Shown: positions 9,409 to 21,289, numbered from the stretch's first letter. The stretch is 64,000 bases of DNA from Selaginella moellendorffii (GCF_000143415.4 NW_003314279.1:167641-231640); one strand, 5' to 3'. A program made the numbers and translations. The notes: generated from the sequence alone by a model not told the origin.

Positions 9409-11931
9409 TTATACACAAACTTCACCGGATACTTCGTCTGTACAAGTTTTTCCTGCCAAAGAACCTTTTTCCACCCTTGCAGCGCACAGAGATAGAGCAG
9501 CCGCGGCTGGAGAAGAAGCCTCAAATTCTTTGATCATGGCCTTGACGTCGTCTAGCTTTCCCGACCGGCAAACCCAGTCGAGGATGGAGCTGCAAGTGGT
9601 GGCGTCCGGCAGCATCCCCTTGCCCAGCACCACTCGCAGCAGCTCCATCGTCCCGGCCAAGTTCCCAGATCTGTGGAGACCACTGAAGCAAGCCGCGAAG
9701 GTGAACGAGTCCGGCTGGTGACCCTTGCCGACCATCTCCTCAAGAACAGTGATCGCCTGCTCGGTCTGGCCCGACTTCCACAGCCCGTCCACGAGGATGT
9801 TGTAAGTCACGGTGTCGGGATCCCAGCCAAAGCTCTTAAGCTCGCTCACGAGCTGGAGAGCGTCGTCGGTTCTCGAGGCCCGGCAGAGCGCGTAGACGAG
9901 CGAGCCGTAAGTGATGGAGTCGGGCACGCAGCCGGAGCTCACCATCTCCTCCAGGAACTGGCAGGCCTCCTCGATCCGGCCCGACTTGCACAGGCCGTGG
10001 ACAAGCGCGTTGTAAGTCACCACGTTTGGAGGAACTCCCAGATTCCCCATGAGATCGAGGATGTCCCGCGCGGCCTCCACCTGTCCCGCCTTGCACAGCC
10101 CGTCGATGAGCGCCCCGAAAGTCATCACGTCCGGCTGCAAGTTCTTGGCCACCATCTCCTCGAAGAGCGCGGATGCCTGCTCGAAGTTGCCGGCCTTGCA
10201 AGCCCCCGCGATAAGAATGTTGAAGGTGACTTTGTCAGGCACGAGCTCCAGCTCCAGCATCCGGTTGTAGACCTGGAGCGCTCTCGACACGTCCCCGAGC
10301 TTGGAAAGTCCGTTGATACAGCAGTTGAAAGCGTACGTGTCCGGGTCGGGCATGGCGTCGAGCAGCGCCTCGGCCTGACCCGCCCGCCCCGTCCGGAAGA
10401 GACCATCGATCAAGGTGCAGTACGTGATCTTGTCCGGGACCAGGCCGTGCTTGAGCGCCATGTCGTCGAACATCTGGAAGGCCTCGCCCGATCGGTCCGA
10501 CTTGCAGAGTCCATCGATGATCGAGTTGAAAGTCACCACGTTTGGCGTGCATCCCCGCGACGCCATGCCGTGGAGGAGCTCCAGAGCCTCGTCGACGCGG
10601 GAGGCCTTGCAAAAGGCGTCCACCAGGACGCTGTAGGTGATCACGTCCGGGGTGACGCCCTTGTCCACCATACTCTCGATCATGGCGTGGGCTCTCTCCA
10701 TCTTGTCCGCCTTGCACAGCCCGTTCACGAGCGCGTTGTAGGTGATAACGTTCGGAACGTAGCCACCCGCGATCATGTCGTCGAAGACGCTGCAAGCCTC
10801 GTCGATCTGGCCACACTTGCACAGCCCGTCGATCAGCGTGCTGAAAGTCACGGTGTCTGGAGAGACTCTCAAGCTCCCATCTCGCAAGCTCCTCATCAGC
10901 TCGCACGCCTCGGCCGTCATGGACTGCTTGCAAAGGCCGTCGAGGAACGAGTTGTAAGTGATGATGTTTGGAAGAACGTCGCAGCTCTTCCGCGTCATCT
11001 CCTGGATGAGCTCTCGCGCCTCGTCGATCCGGCCGACCTTGCACAGCCCGTTGATGAGCACGCTGTAGGTGACGACGTTTGGGACGCAACTTCGAGAGCT
11101 CATGTCGCCATGGAGCCGCCGTGCCTCCTCCAGATCCCCGGCTTTGCACAAGCTATCGATCAGCGTGTTGTAAGTCACCACGTCGGGGTGGTGGCCTCTC
11201 TCCACGAGCTCCTCGAAGAGCTCCATCCCTGCGCCAAGCTCGTTGCTCTTGCACAGCCCATTGATGATCGTGTTGTAAGTCACGATGGTGGGAGCTACGC
11301 CGTCGCGAGCCATCTCCCCACGGAAGATCTCCAGCGCGCGGGCGGTCTCGCCGGCGCGGCACAGCGACTGGAGCACGATGTTGTAGTCCGCAACCGAGCG
11401 CGAGGAGCTCCGGATCCGGCGGAAGAAGCCGAGAGTCCTCTCGACGTCGCCGCCGGCCTTGTAAGTCGCGCGGAGGAGCGTGCTGTAGGTGAAGTGATTG
11501 GGGCGGCAGCGTGGCGGGAGGCGCGAGCGGAAGAGATCGATGGCCTTGGCGGGGGAGCCTGACTTGACGAGGAGATTGAGGTACTTGTTGAAGGAGAAGA
11601 TGGTGTGCTTGAAACCCGGGAGAGCCGCGGCCCAGTCGTAGAACTGGGTGCCAAGCTCGGCATTGCCGTCGAGCTGGGCGAGAATGGCGGCCGCGACGGA
11701 GGGGTGGAGGCGGCCCTTGCAGCCGCGGAGGGCGGCGACGACGCTCTGGCCTGGCCTCAGCGATTCCAGCGCCTCGGAGATTGATCGGGGATCCTCGGCG
11801 AGTAGCGGCTTGCAATTACCTGCTGCGCTTCCTCCTCCTCCTCGGCGGGGATTTGGCGATGGCGAGGGTTGTGGCGCTACGATGCATTGTGAGGCAGCAG
11901 CGCCATGGCTGCCGCTCACAACGCCACACAT
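9409..11931 (-). CDS. P-class pentatricopeptide repeat protein
   Basis: Intronless gene of about 840 residues from the ATG at 11931. The frame stays open a further 20 codons upstream but begins with TTG there. An N-terminal Ala/Ser/Pro/Arg-rich region (residues 1-50) suits an organelle transit peptide. From about residue 110 to 800 there are roughly 18-20 tandem 35-residue PPR units, all P-type, many with the signature VTY(N/S)(T/A)L(I/V)(D/N)GLCKAG and variable residues at the base-recognition positions. PPR proteins of this kind bind specific organellar RNAs and act in stabilisation, processing or translation. There is no DYW or E domain. One of its repeats has been copied to 3310-3415. The target is unknown. 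Confidence 0.9.
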   Translation of the reverse strand: MCGVVSGSHGAAASQCIVAPQPSPSPNPRRGGGGSAAGNCKPLLAEDPRSISEALESLRPGQSVVAALRGCKGRLHPSVAAAILAQLDGNAELGTQFYDWAAALPGFKHTIFSFNKYLNLLVKSGSPAKAIDLFRSRLPPRCRPNHFTYSTLLRATYKAGGDVERTLGFFRRIRSSSRSVADYNIVLQSLCRAGETARALEIFRGEMARDGVAPTIVTYNTIINGLCKSNELGAGMELFEELVERGHHPDVVTYNTLIDSLCKAGDLEEARRLHGDMSSRSCVPNVVTYSVLINGLCKVGRIDEARELIQEMTRKSCDVLPNIITYNSFLDGLCKQSMTAEACELMRSLRDGSLRVSPDTVTFSTLIDGLCKCGQIDEACSVFDDMIAGGYVPNVITYNALVNGLCKADKMERAHAMIESMVDKGVTPDVITYSVLVDAFCKASRVDEALELLHGMASRGCTPNVVTFNSIIDGLCKSDRSGEAFQMFDDMALKHGLVPDKITYCTLIDGLFRTGRAGQAEALLDAMPDPDTYAFNCCINGLSKLGDVSRALQVYNRMLELELVPDKVTFNILIAGACKAGNFEQASALFEEMVAKNLQPDVMTFGALIDGLCKAGQVEAARDILDLMGNLGVPPNVVTYNALVHGLCKSGRIEEACQFLEEMVSSGCVPDSITYGSLVYALCRASRTDDALQLVSELKSFGWDPDTVTYNILVDGLWKSGQTEQAITVLEEMVGKGHQPDSFTFAACFSGLHRSGNLAGTMELLRVVLGKGMLPDATTCSSILDWVCRSGKLDDVKAMIKEFEASSPAAAALSLCAARVEKGSLAGKTCTDEVSGEVCV

Positions 11932-12144
11932 ATGTGATCCGATTGGATAAAATGCCCTAGGATCACTGGGATATTCTTTGAGCCGTTGCAAGCATATTCG
12001 CGGGTCAACCTAAGTTAAATTCAGACCGTCGGATTCTTAAGCTCTACGAACGGCTGGGATTGCTCGAGCTCAAGTTTGAAGATGGGAACCAAAGTTATCA
12101 AAGAATCTACAGTTAGCCAACTCTAAGTTCTGCGTATCTCGCCT

Positions 12145-14899
12145 TTACAAGTAATGTAAAATGTGTGTGCCAGTTGAAGCTTTCAACCGGCAGCTCTGTC
12201 CGAGATGGACGTCGCCAAAGACATACCTGTGACATGAGTTTTTTTCAGGTGTAGCTCGATTCAACAACGACGCCTACCTGTATTCGCATCGCTGCATCAT
12301 AGCACACCGTGCTTTGGAGTAGTCCCAGAAGCAATCCTCGTCTCGCATAGGTTCCCTCTTGGCTGCTTTTCATCGAAGATGAGCGTCGTGTTTTCTACTC
12401 TTTAGTCACACTGAAGTTGTACCTTTGGACACAAAACTTCGGGTTGCCTGAGGATGGGAGTCGTGCAAGATCTCCAGCCAAAGCTCCCTGAGCAGAACCG
12501 GAGATCGAACCAAGTTTCTGTGGTCGACTGCACAACCAAGTTACTCCCGACGAACACAAATGTAATCCAAGACAACACTTACTCTTGTCGACTTCCCAGA
12601 CGGCGGTCTTCTTTCCGGGTATGGACAGCGCATCTTCATAGTACGTGATATACTTCATTCTGTTGTCTCGGCTCACGTTGACAGGAATGTCGCCTCCAGG
12701 GCGATGCTCAACGTTGAAAAGCTCTTGGACGTCTGAGCCATCGTGTGCCGTCTTGAAGATAGAAAACCGAAACGCGTTTCAACAGCATGTTGCAACAACA
12801 GGACAACAATCTTCACCTGAGGAGCCCGCGTCACGTTTACTTGTTCGCCCAGCCATGTCTTACACCACGAAAGCGAGTTGTATGGCACCTGAAAGTTCCA
12901 AGTTACTTTAAACTTCTAGAGCCAAATAGCATCAGATACCGTTGAATCCCCGGTTACAGCACTTGGAGATCCTTGCACTTCTACACCCGACCTGCAGAAG
13001 AGAACGAACAGTATTTCCTTAAAACAACAGCAACAGCGAAATTTGTATTACCTCGACACAAGAGTGCCATCCGTCTCATAAAAGACATCTTTCATCATCC
13101 AATTGTCTGGAAATGGCCTCCCAGTCGGTGCAAAATGATACCCAACCTGATGATTGCTTGATGTTACTTTCCATAAACATCAGGAATGGCTTGTTATTTA
13201 CCTCCGTTTTCAGATTGACGCCATAGATACAGTACACGTTCTTGATAGGTGGTCTCTCCCATGGGGTGAGTGGATTAAGTACAGGATCATCCAAGTAGTA
13301 TCTGGAAAAAAAGCACGCATGTTAGTTGCGGAGATAAACTCGAACTCGTCCCACACTTCTTGAGCAGCTCAAATGCGGATTTTCCATCTGCGTCAATATC
13401 CAGGTTCTCTAGGAAAATAGTTCCATCTGCTATTTTCTGAGCAGGATAGGTTCGCTGAAAAGGAAGAGAACACTCTGGTAAAGTTGGTAACGGGTTCAAC
13501 TCCAAAGAGACACCTGAGAAAGAAGAGAGGATGAAAAACAGTAAAAAAGAGTTGGAAAGCTTTACACGTCTTTACCAGCATCCATCGGCACGTCGATCTT
13601 AAGAACGTCCATAGGCCAGCTGAAAGCATCGTCCTCATTGCAGGAATCTCGCCCTGTACAGCAGCATGCTTTCGTCGGGGGAACACAGCTCGGAGAAAAT
13701 GGTAGCATCCATAATCCCGAGCTGAAAGTTGAAAGCATCGACCTGGCCGTCCCCTGATACGATCATGAGAAAAAACAATCAGCAAAACAAAGCTCCAAAC
13801 CTCGGCAATAGGAAGCCCAAATGTCACTCCAGATAGCCACCCTTTCACTGTTTCTGCAGCTCCCAGGAATGGCGCACCTGCGATAGAAGAAACCAGCTGA
13901 GAAACGCCAACACAAAAGCACAGTTCCATCGCATCGCACCAAGAGCATGATATGCGAATATGTGATCATCGATCCACATCAAGTAGTCCTTTGGAGCAAT
14001 CTCTTGCTTGAGCCACTCCAAAAAATACCGAAACACGTTGTTCCCGAGCGAGTGAGCGAAGACGAGCGACGGGCCCCCTCGAAGCTTTCGACATGTTTCG
14101 AAAGTTAGCCTGGACGAGAAAGTAGTTGTCAGCTCCAAGAACAAGGAACTAGAACAAGAACGAGAAGTTTCTCAAACCTTAGCCTGTGAAAGTAGAGGTC
14201 TCGTGCCTCAAGAGCAGACCCCGCGAGCCTCCAGTCATACGGTGCCGCGACGATAGACTCCGCCTCGATTCCAAATTCTACGCACCAAGCAACCCAGTCC
14301 TTCCAGACCGAGGAAAGAGGCCCTGAGAGAAAAAAGAAGACCAAACAAGCAAAAGACCATACAGCTCTACGACTCAATCGAGATATAGAAAGAACTCTCC
14401 TCCTCTTACCAGTGATATAGCCTGGATCAAGCTCGCTGATCGCGGCGATGCCACTGTCGGGTCGCGATTTACACTCTGGATGATCCGTCTGGTTCACGGG
14501 ATCCAGCACCATGCACTTCATCCAGCAGTATGGGACCGACAAGACCTGTGCGAGCACCATCAATCATTGCTAGTATATAGAAAGCTCGCGACCAAACTAA
14601 GAAGAGTGGGAGCTCACCTTTCTAGTGTCGAGCCACACCGGGTCTAGCGGGTTGAAATTGAGCGGCGAGAAGGGGCAATCCAGCAGCGACCACGAGCGGA
14701 GGCGCGTGGACATGAATCCGGGGATGATGACGCCCGAGAATTTGCGATGGTGCTCATCGGTGCCCCAGTTCCTGGCGTCCACGCCGGCTCCCAGCGCGAT
14801 CGGCGATAACCCTAGGCCGAGGAGGAGGAGGAGGAAGAGGAGGAGCGGCGCCATTGCCAGCGCCCGATTGCTGCCAGTACCGCCGCGGCATCGGATCAT
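12145..14899 (-). CDS. PSAT1-like: Phospholipid:sterol acyltransferase-like (LCAT/PDAT family), copy 1
   Basis: Multi-exon gene with short introns. The N-terminus (ATG 14899, or 14854 at MAPLLLF) has a strong signal anchor, followed by VIIPGF and the RSWSLLDCPFSPLNFNPLDPVWLD block typical of the LCAT/PSAT family. The lid/oxyanion region reads APYDWRLAG and the nucleophile motif is AHSLGNNVFRYFLEWLK, with catalytic Ser. The C-terminal exons give YITYYEDA, a cysteine-rich DEDCFWDYSKARC and a final exon YVFGDVHLGQSCRL ending at TAA 12145. The family transfers acyl groups from membrane phospholipids to sterols in the ER. A paralogue lies at 27234-29850. It starts 190 bp from the divergent FKBP gene. 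Confidence 0.85.
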
Positions 14900-15089
14900 C
14901 GAATGGTACTCGCAGCGACATTCTAACTAGGCTAGCAATTGGAGGGATTGAAAAAAGCGAGGCCCCTAGGCAAGGGAGGACTTTCAACGATAAAATCGTG
15001 TTGGGTTTATGGTATGGCCCATCTCATCCATCTTGCTCTTGGAAGATCTACCATGCCAACAACCATTTTAGAGTTTAATCTGGTTTTCT
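14900..15089. promoter_or_regulatory. Shared promoter region, PSAT copy 1 / FKBP
   Basis: Only 190 bp separate the two divergent start codons, so the core promoters and both 5' leaders must lie here. No single recognisable motif stands out. Confidence 0.5.
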
Positions 15090-15979
15090 ATGACGACTTT
15101 GCTCCGTGCTCGCTGCTACTCCACTCAATTCTACTGTCAAGCCCAAGGTAAGATTTTGATAGAGCTTTAGAGAGTAGATTTTGTGTTCTTGCAGAGAGTG
15201 TGAGGCGAACACGCAGAGAAATCTTGTTCCTGGGCCATGGAATTGCGGCAGCTTCAGCGCTCTCACTGCCCTCTTCGCCGAGGTCTTATTTTCTTTCCTC
15301 GCTGTTCTTCTGGCATAGATTTTTTGCGTTTTGCAGTGCCAGGAAGCTCTACACAAACTTGGAAGAGGCAAGGGAGGCCGGCGAAGCTCGTCGCGAGGAG
15401 AAAGAGAGAGCCCAGGGTCCAATTATAACTCTGCCATCGGGAATAAGGTAAGTTTCTCGATCGATCTCGCTCCTTGTCACATCCTTTCATCGATCAGATT
15501 TAGAGAACTCGACGCTGGCTCGGGAAGAACAGTGGCCCCCGGCGATGTCGTCTCGGTTCAATACGTTATATATCGATTAAACGGGTAAGAGTCCGCTGCC
15601 CATGATCTTTCCGAGTCTCACGCATCGAAGAAACAGCATGTATCTTGATTCGCTGGGTTACGGGAACGAAGGCAAAGACGACGTTGGAGACGTTCTAACG
15701 TTCCAACTGGGTGGAAGAACAGTAAGATGTAATGCTTGGCATGGAGAAAAAAGTGTGACCTTTTGGAACTTCCAGGTTCCTCGAGCTGTAGAACTCGGCA
15801 TGGAAGGCATGAAGCTCGGGGGAAAGCGGAGAATTCTTGTCAATCCAGACTTGGGCTGGACCCAAGAATCAATGCAGCCTCAGCCAACAACAGCCGCAGC
15901 TGGACGGAGGCTGATGAATAGCTTCCAGAAACCATTGCTGTTCGAGATCGAGCTGGTGAAGATTAGTGACGGAACTTGA
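15090..15979 (+). CDS. FKBP-type peptidyl-prolyl isomerase, predicted thylakoid lumen
   Basis: Five exons with 45-55 bp introns. Exon 1 starts at ATG 15090 (MTTLLRARCYSTQF, a transit-peptide composition) and is spliced from 15147 to about 15195. This brings in a twin-arginine segment (RRTRREILFLG) followed by a hydrophobic stretch, as in Tat-targeted lumenal proteins. The FKBP fold follows: LPSGIRFRELDAGSGR, GDVVSVQYVIYRLNG, GNEGKDDVGDVLTFQLGG, VELGMEGMKLGGKRRILV and the final LLFEIELVKI. The Asn-Glu-Gly-Lys-Asp-Asp insertion suggests the FKBP16-1 subgroup, though I assign it from memory. Several active-site aromatics of canonical FKBP12 are not evident, so catalytic activity is uncertain. 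Confidence 0.8.
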
Positions 15980-16085
15980 TCATGAAAACCCATGTAAAAG
16001 TTCATCACGTTGTATGTGCTTAGAAACATTCTATCCCGCAAACTCCAGCATTGAAGTTCTACACAGCATGAAATCCACGAACTAT

Positions 16086-17822
16086 TTACATCGAAGGTGG
16101 AGGTTTTCGGACAAGGGTTGCCTGCTCCAAGTCAAAAGCAATCTCTATAAGAGTTGGTTCAGAGCCTTTGGTTCCCAGAATTCCAATTCCAAATGGAACG
16201 CCCGTGGAGGAGAGGTATCCCGCAGGAATGGTGATGGCAGGATAGCCAGCAATCGCCGCAGGAGCAGTCATGAGAGATGGCATTGCTCCGATCAGCGCAT
16301 CCAGCTTGTGCGTCTCAAAAAGATGATCAATCCCATGCTTTGTGAGGAACTGATTTCGTTTGACGGCCTCCTTGTAGTCCTTGGAATGCGTGCCTTTGGT
16401 TGCCTGTGACTCGAGGAATATTTCCTGGCCAAAGAGCTTCATCTCCTGGAAACTTGGAAAGAAGTTTGTGAAAGGTGGTCCTTTTACGAGAGTGTCGTCC
16501 ACTTACCTTGTCAGCGTGCTGGATGTTGAACTTGATCACGTCCTCGAGGCTCCGGACCTGGCTCTTGACGAGCTGAGCAAGGTACTGGTTGAGCTCCACC
16601 TTGAAATTCGTACGAAGAACCAGATCCTCGCTCACGCCCGAGAGGATCTCATCTGCGTGAGGGAGCGTCAAGTTCTCGACAATCACCGCTCCACGAGATC
16701 TGGGGATGGATCAGACAGTTTGATGAGTGAAGAGGCTCGTGAAACTTAACTTGGCGATTGAGATCATCTTGTCTACGGCGGCAATCTCGTCCTCCCGGAT
16801 TCCCTGAAAGAAAGGAACAGGAGCAATGCCAAGCCGCTTACCGCGAAGCCCATCCCGCCTCAAGAACTGCTTGTATCCTCCCCGAGGGATGTATTTGGAA
16901 ATGAATAGAGTTTGCCGGTCTCTCGGGTCGGCTCCGGCTATGGCGTCCAGCACCGCCACGGCATCCGCCACGCTCCGGCACATCGGCCTGCGAAAAGCTC
17001 GGCCAGCGTTGATCGGGTTTGACAAAATTGACCGTGTTTGACTGGGCTTACCCGACCGTATCCTGGGTGTGCGAGATTGGGATGACGCCAGCTCGGCTTG
17101 TGAGGCCGACCGTGGGCTTGATTCCCACCACCGCATTCACGCTTGAGGGGCAGAGGATCGATCCATCCGTCTCGGTCCCTACCGAGACCGAAACCATGTT
17201 GGCCGCTACCGCCACCGCGGAGCCACTGCTGGATCCGCACGGGCTTTCGTCCAGATTGTAAGGATTCTATGGCAAGAATGTGAAAGATCACTGAGAACTT
17301 ATGGATCCGAGGTCATACCTTTGTCTGACCGCCAAGCGCACTCCAGCCGCTGGTGGAGTTTGTGGATCGAAAGTTCATCCATTCGCTGAGGTTGGTCTTG
17401 CCAAGAATGATCGCTCCGGCCCTCCGGAGCCTGGCCACAATGCCAGCGTCCCGAGGAACTTTGGAGCCCAGTAAGGCCAGAGAGCCCGCAGTGGTGCCCA
17501 TCCTATCGGCAGTGGCGATGGAGTCCTTGAGCAGCACTGGGATTCCATGGAGCCCCTGAGCAACTGCGCTGCTTTGCCGCCTCTGTGCGTCTGCCTCATC
17601 GGCCAGGGCAAGAGCGTCGGGGTTGAGCTGGATGACTCCGTTGAGCGTGGGATTGAGGTGGACGATTCGATCCAGGTAGAAGCCGACGATCTCGCGCGAG
17701 GTGAGGCTCCCGGACCGGAAGGCCTGCTGGATTTCTTCCACGCTCGCCTCTAGGATGGGCGATCGAGTGCCGGAGAGAGAGCACGCCGCGAGCAGCACCG
17801 CGACGGTGAGTAAGAACGCCAT
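16086..17822 (-). CDS. Amidase-signature family hydrolase, secreted type
   Basis: Five exons. The ATG at 17822 gives MAFLLTVAVLLAACSLSG, a signal peptide. The open frame extends further upstream only with a GTG. Core motifs of the amidase signature family are present: VLLKDSIATADRMGTTAGS (catalytic Lys), the Gly/Ser-rich loop ESPCGSSSGSAVAVAANM (cis-Ser), and GTETDGSILCPSS (nucleophilic Ser), followed by VVGIKPTVGLTSRAGVIPIS. The C-terminus has APAAIAGYPAITIPAGY and GVPFGIGILG before the stop at 16086. Such enzymes hydrolyse amide bonds of small or fatty amides; the substrate cannot be read from the sequence. It starts 246 bp from the divergent diphosphatase gene. Confidence 0.85.
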
Positions 17823-18068
17823 TACTATGAAAGCTTGTTTCTTTCCACTTTGTTCCACTTTCCACTAAGTTGCCCCCTGATTCTAGCCAGGACAAGCATT
17901 TCTTGGAGCGATCATGCTCCTGCCATGGTCAAACGGAGAAAAGGTGGTAAGCTTGGATTTTGTCATAGAGCATTGATCTAAACGAAAAAGATGCCAAGAG
18001 CAAGCCAAAACTGACTTAGTCTTTCGTTTTAGCAGTGCTGATAGTAGTATAGTACTAGTGTTCTCTCC
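17823..18068. promoter_or_regulatory. Shared promoter region, amidase / diphosphatase
   Basis: 246 bp between divergent start codons. It contains a direct-repeat-like tagtagtatagtactagtg stretch close to the diphosphatase ATG. No defined binding site is claimed. Confidence 0.4.
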
Positions 18069-19428
18069 ATGGCCGAGGATGATCCATCCTTTTCGTTTGG
18101 AGTGATTGCGGATGTTCAATTTGGGGACAAAGACGATGCTGGTAGCTTACATTTTTCTCCCTGCTCGTTCTTTTCTTTATTAACTGGAACTCCTTTCTAC
18201 TCCAGAGGCATCGGAAGGCAATGGACGCATCAAACGATACAGGGAGGCTCCAGAGAAACTGTCTAAAGCTGTGATGGACTTCAACTCTAGAAGGAGCGAA
18301 TTGGAGTGAGTAGCAAAGCTAGAAAATTGTGTTCCATGGCGAAAGTAATAACCTTGGCTCGCCAGGTTTGTTCTTTCTCTCGGAGACATAATCGATGGGA
18401 ACGTCTCGCCAGAGAAAACCACCGAAGACTTTGAGACGATCCTGGCTGAACTTCAAAAGGTTTTTACTTGTTTAATTTTACAAACTTCGGGAATCGCAAC
18501 TGAGTTTTTCTTTTGTTTCTCAGCTGGAGCTCCCAGCGTTCCATGTTTTGGGAAACCACTGCTTGTCATTGCCGAGGGAATCAGTCATGGCACAACTTGG
18601 GATGCCAGCTTCTTACTACGTGCACAAAATCACCCATGCTTGGTCTCTGGTAAGCTTGAAATTATCGCATTGGACACGTTCTTTTTCTCGTTTTCTTCTT
18701 TCATTCAGGTAGTTCTTGACACAATGGACATGAGCACGAAGTGGTCGGAGGACACACAAAACTTCAAGGTAGCTTTTACTCATTCGCCATGGTGTCAAGA
18801 ATTTTTTAACTTATCAACACTAACAGGAAGCCACGGAATTTCTTCACGCACATCCTTTGGGCGACGATCATCCCCAAATGTCTTTGTCGAACGGTGGCAT
18901 TGGATCCATCCAAATGTGCTGGCTCAAAGAAGTGATAGCAAACGCAGAGAGGTATATAATCTTTTTCTCCAAGATTTCCATGTCTCCATTATCATCTTGT
19001 CCAAAATTCTAGGAACAAGATCAAACTTATTGTAGCGGCACACCATCCGGTAGTAGCCGGCTCGGCTCCGGACGGCCTTCTAGCTTGGAACCATCAAGAG
19101 GTAAGAAAGCAAAGAAGTTATAAATTTCTTCTTCTTGCTTTCTCAGATCTCCTCAGTGCTCGTGGAAAGCTCAGCCTTTGTACTGTTTCTGTGTGGTAAG
19201 CTCGAGGATTTGGCTGATTCAATAGTATTCTTGTGTGAATTGTTTGCTGCAGGGCACCACCATCCGGGTGGCTACGCATGTATCAATGGCAAGCACTTTG
19301 TCACCGTGCAAGCCATCTTGGAAGCTCCAACAGGCTCACAGGCTCACGCAGTGGTAAATGTGTTTGATAGTCACAAAATCACCATACAAGGCACCGGTAC
19401 TGTGATCAGCCGCGTCCTGGAAATTTGA
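18069..19428 (+). CDS. ADPRM-like: Mn-dependent ADP-ribose/CDP-alcohol diphosphatase
   Basis: Calcineurin-like metallophosphoesterase of about 300 residues split over seven or more exons. All metal-binding motifs are visible in order: FGVIADVQFGD near the N-terminus (this family has Gln where most relatives have His), LSLGDIIDGN, HVLGNHC, IVAAHHPV and FLCGHHHPGGY. Other landmarks are PASYYVHK and VVLDTMDMS. The last intron separates VLFLCG from HHHPGGY. It ends ISRVLEI at 19428. Family enzymes hydrolyse ADP-ribose, CDP-choline and similar nucleoside diphosphate compounds in the cytosol. The key residues look complete. Confidence 0.9.
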
Positions 19429-19592
19429 TTAAGCCAAAGCTCCTCTAGAATCAAGTTGAGCTCAAAGTCCAAGGCTTCATGCTAATGAAATACTTTTAAG
19501 TTGACTGCATTGACTTCCATAACTTTGAAGTAAGTCTTTGCAAATGTTTGCTTGGTTGTCATTCTTTTGTCTCGATTGTCTGGAATCTTGCC

Positions 19593-21286
19593 ATGGAAGA
19601 GCGCCCCCAACTCGCCCTGTCCTCACGATCTGGAACGACATCCCTGTTCGATTCGGCTAGAAACCTGGACGAAAAGCTCTCAGCAGACAATCCAGCAGAA
19701 GCCCCCGGTGGAAAGAAGGAAAACTACAACAAGTATGTGGTGTTTTGTACATTGCTGGCTTCTCTCAACTCTCTACTGCTCGGATATGGTACGTTCTTCT
19801 TCCTTCTGGACATGCCTTGATTCTCATTCTTTCTTCTCAATTCATATATCCAGATATTGGTGTCATGAGTGGTGCCTTGCTCTACATCAAAGATTACTTC
19901 GAGCTCAACAGCGTGCAGCAGGAAGTACTGGTTGGCATTCTCAGCCTGGCGACTCTCGTGGGTGGGCTCATGGCCGGGAAGGTGGCTGATGCGGTGGGAA
20001 GAAGGAAGACAATGGCTACAGCCGCTGCAATCTTCTTCGTCGCTGCCTTGCTCATGGCATTGTCTCCCTCATACGCGGTGCTCATGGCGGGACGAGTTCT
20101 ATCGGGGTTGGGGGTCGGCTTTGCTACTATCTCTCCAGTGTACACGGCAGAACTCTCTCCTCCCGGAAGCAGGGGATCCCTCGGCTCGTCTGCCGATCTT
20201 TTCGTCAACATCGGGGTCCTGCTTGGATACGTAGCGAACTTTGCACTCTCGCCGCTTCCCGAGTGGCTCGGATGGAGGCTGATGCTGGGAGTCGGCGCCG
20301 TCCCTTCCGTGTTCCTGGCTTGCGCCGTGCTGGTGATGCCCGAGTCTCCTCGCTGGCTGGTGATGCAAGGTAGGCTCTCTCCAGCCAAGGCAATTCTCCT
20401 GAAAACGTGCGCTGGGAACAAGATGGAGGCGGAGTCGAGGCTCGCGGCGATAGTGGAGTCACTGGGAGACGAGTACGAGGTAGAGAAAGGAGAAGAACTC
20501 ACCTCCTCAAAGGTGGATGATCCGGAAGGGCTCCTTGAGCCGAGGAGAAGAAGGAAAGCTAGCAACGTCTGGAAGCAGCTACTGCTACCGTCGGCTCCGG
20601 TGCGCAGGATGCTACTGGTGTCACTGGGAATTCACTTCTTCCAGCAGGCATCGGGCGTGGACGCTCTCGTGTACTACAGCCCCACGGTGTTCGCACAGGC
20701 GGGGATGAAGAGCAGGACGAGCGTGCTGGGCATGACCATCGCCGTCGGCCTGACGAAAACTCTCACCATCCTGGTGGCCACCATCTGGCTCGACAGCCTG
20801 GGACGCAGGCCGCTGCTCCTGGCAAGTGCAACCGGGATGACCCTCGCGCTCACCACGGTAGCGGTGACGTTCCGCTTCCTTCACGTCGGTACGAAGGTGG
20901 ACACGAGCGGTACAGAGCACGCGTCGGTGGCGGTGGTGGTCATCGCCATGCTCGCCATCTGCGGATTCATGGCGAGCTTCTCCATTGGATTCGGGCCGAC
21001 GGTGTGTGTGTTGACGTCGGAGGTTTTCCCGCTCACTCTCAGGGCCCGGGCGATGAGCCTGTCCATCGGGATGAACAGGGCGATCAGCGGGGCCGTGGCG
21101 CTGACTTACTTGAGCCTGGCCGGGGCGCTCACCACGTCCGGGGCTTTCTTCGTCTACGCCTCCATCGCGCTTGCATCCATCGGGTTTGTTTTCTTCGTGG
21201 TGCCCGAGACCAAAGGCAAGTCACTGGAGGAGGTTTGTAAGTATTTCGGGTGGCAGCCGGATGATCTCAGGCAGGAAAAAGTATAG
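19593..21286 (+). CDS. Polyol/monosaccharide H+ symporter (MFS sugar transporter)
   Basis: Two exons (19593-19788 and 19854-21286) of about 540 residues. The junction restores LLGYDIGVMSGALLYIKDYF, the hallmark of transmembrane helix 1 in plant polyol transporters. Also present are ADAVGRRKT (loop 2-3), GRVLSGLGVGFATISPVYTAELSP, MPESPRWLVMQGR, HFFQQASGVDALVYYSP, DSLGRRPLL and VPETKGKSLEEV. All twelve hydrophobic segments can be followed. The family moves sugars or sugar alcohols with protons across the plasma membrane; exact substrate unknown. The second exon is markedly GC-rich at third codon positions. Confidence 0.92.
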
Positions 21287-21289
21287 GAT

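Noticed and set aside
9673-11562. Open frame of 629 codons antisense to the large PPR gene
   Set aside because: It mirrors the GC-rich third positions of the PPR repeats. Its peptide has a repeating 35-residue rhythm with VRHLV/HEVVE-type content and no domain, so it is a shadow.
11932-11991. Upstream extension of the large PPR gene
   Set aside because: It begins with TTG, not ATG. The first ATG is at 11931 and gives a suitable transit peptide.
17823-17858. Upstream extension of the amidase
   Set aside because: The extension starts with GTG. The ATG at 17822 places the signal peptide at the N-terminus.
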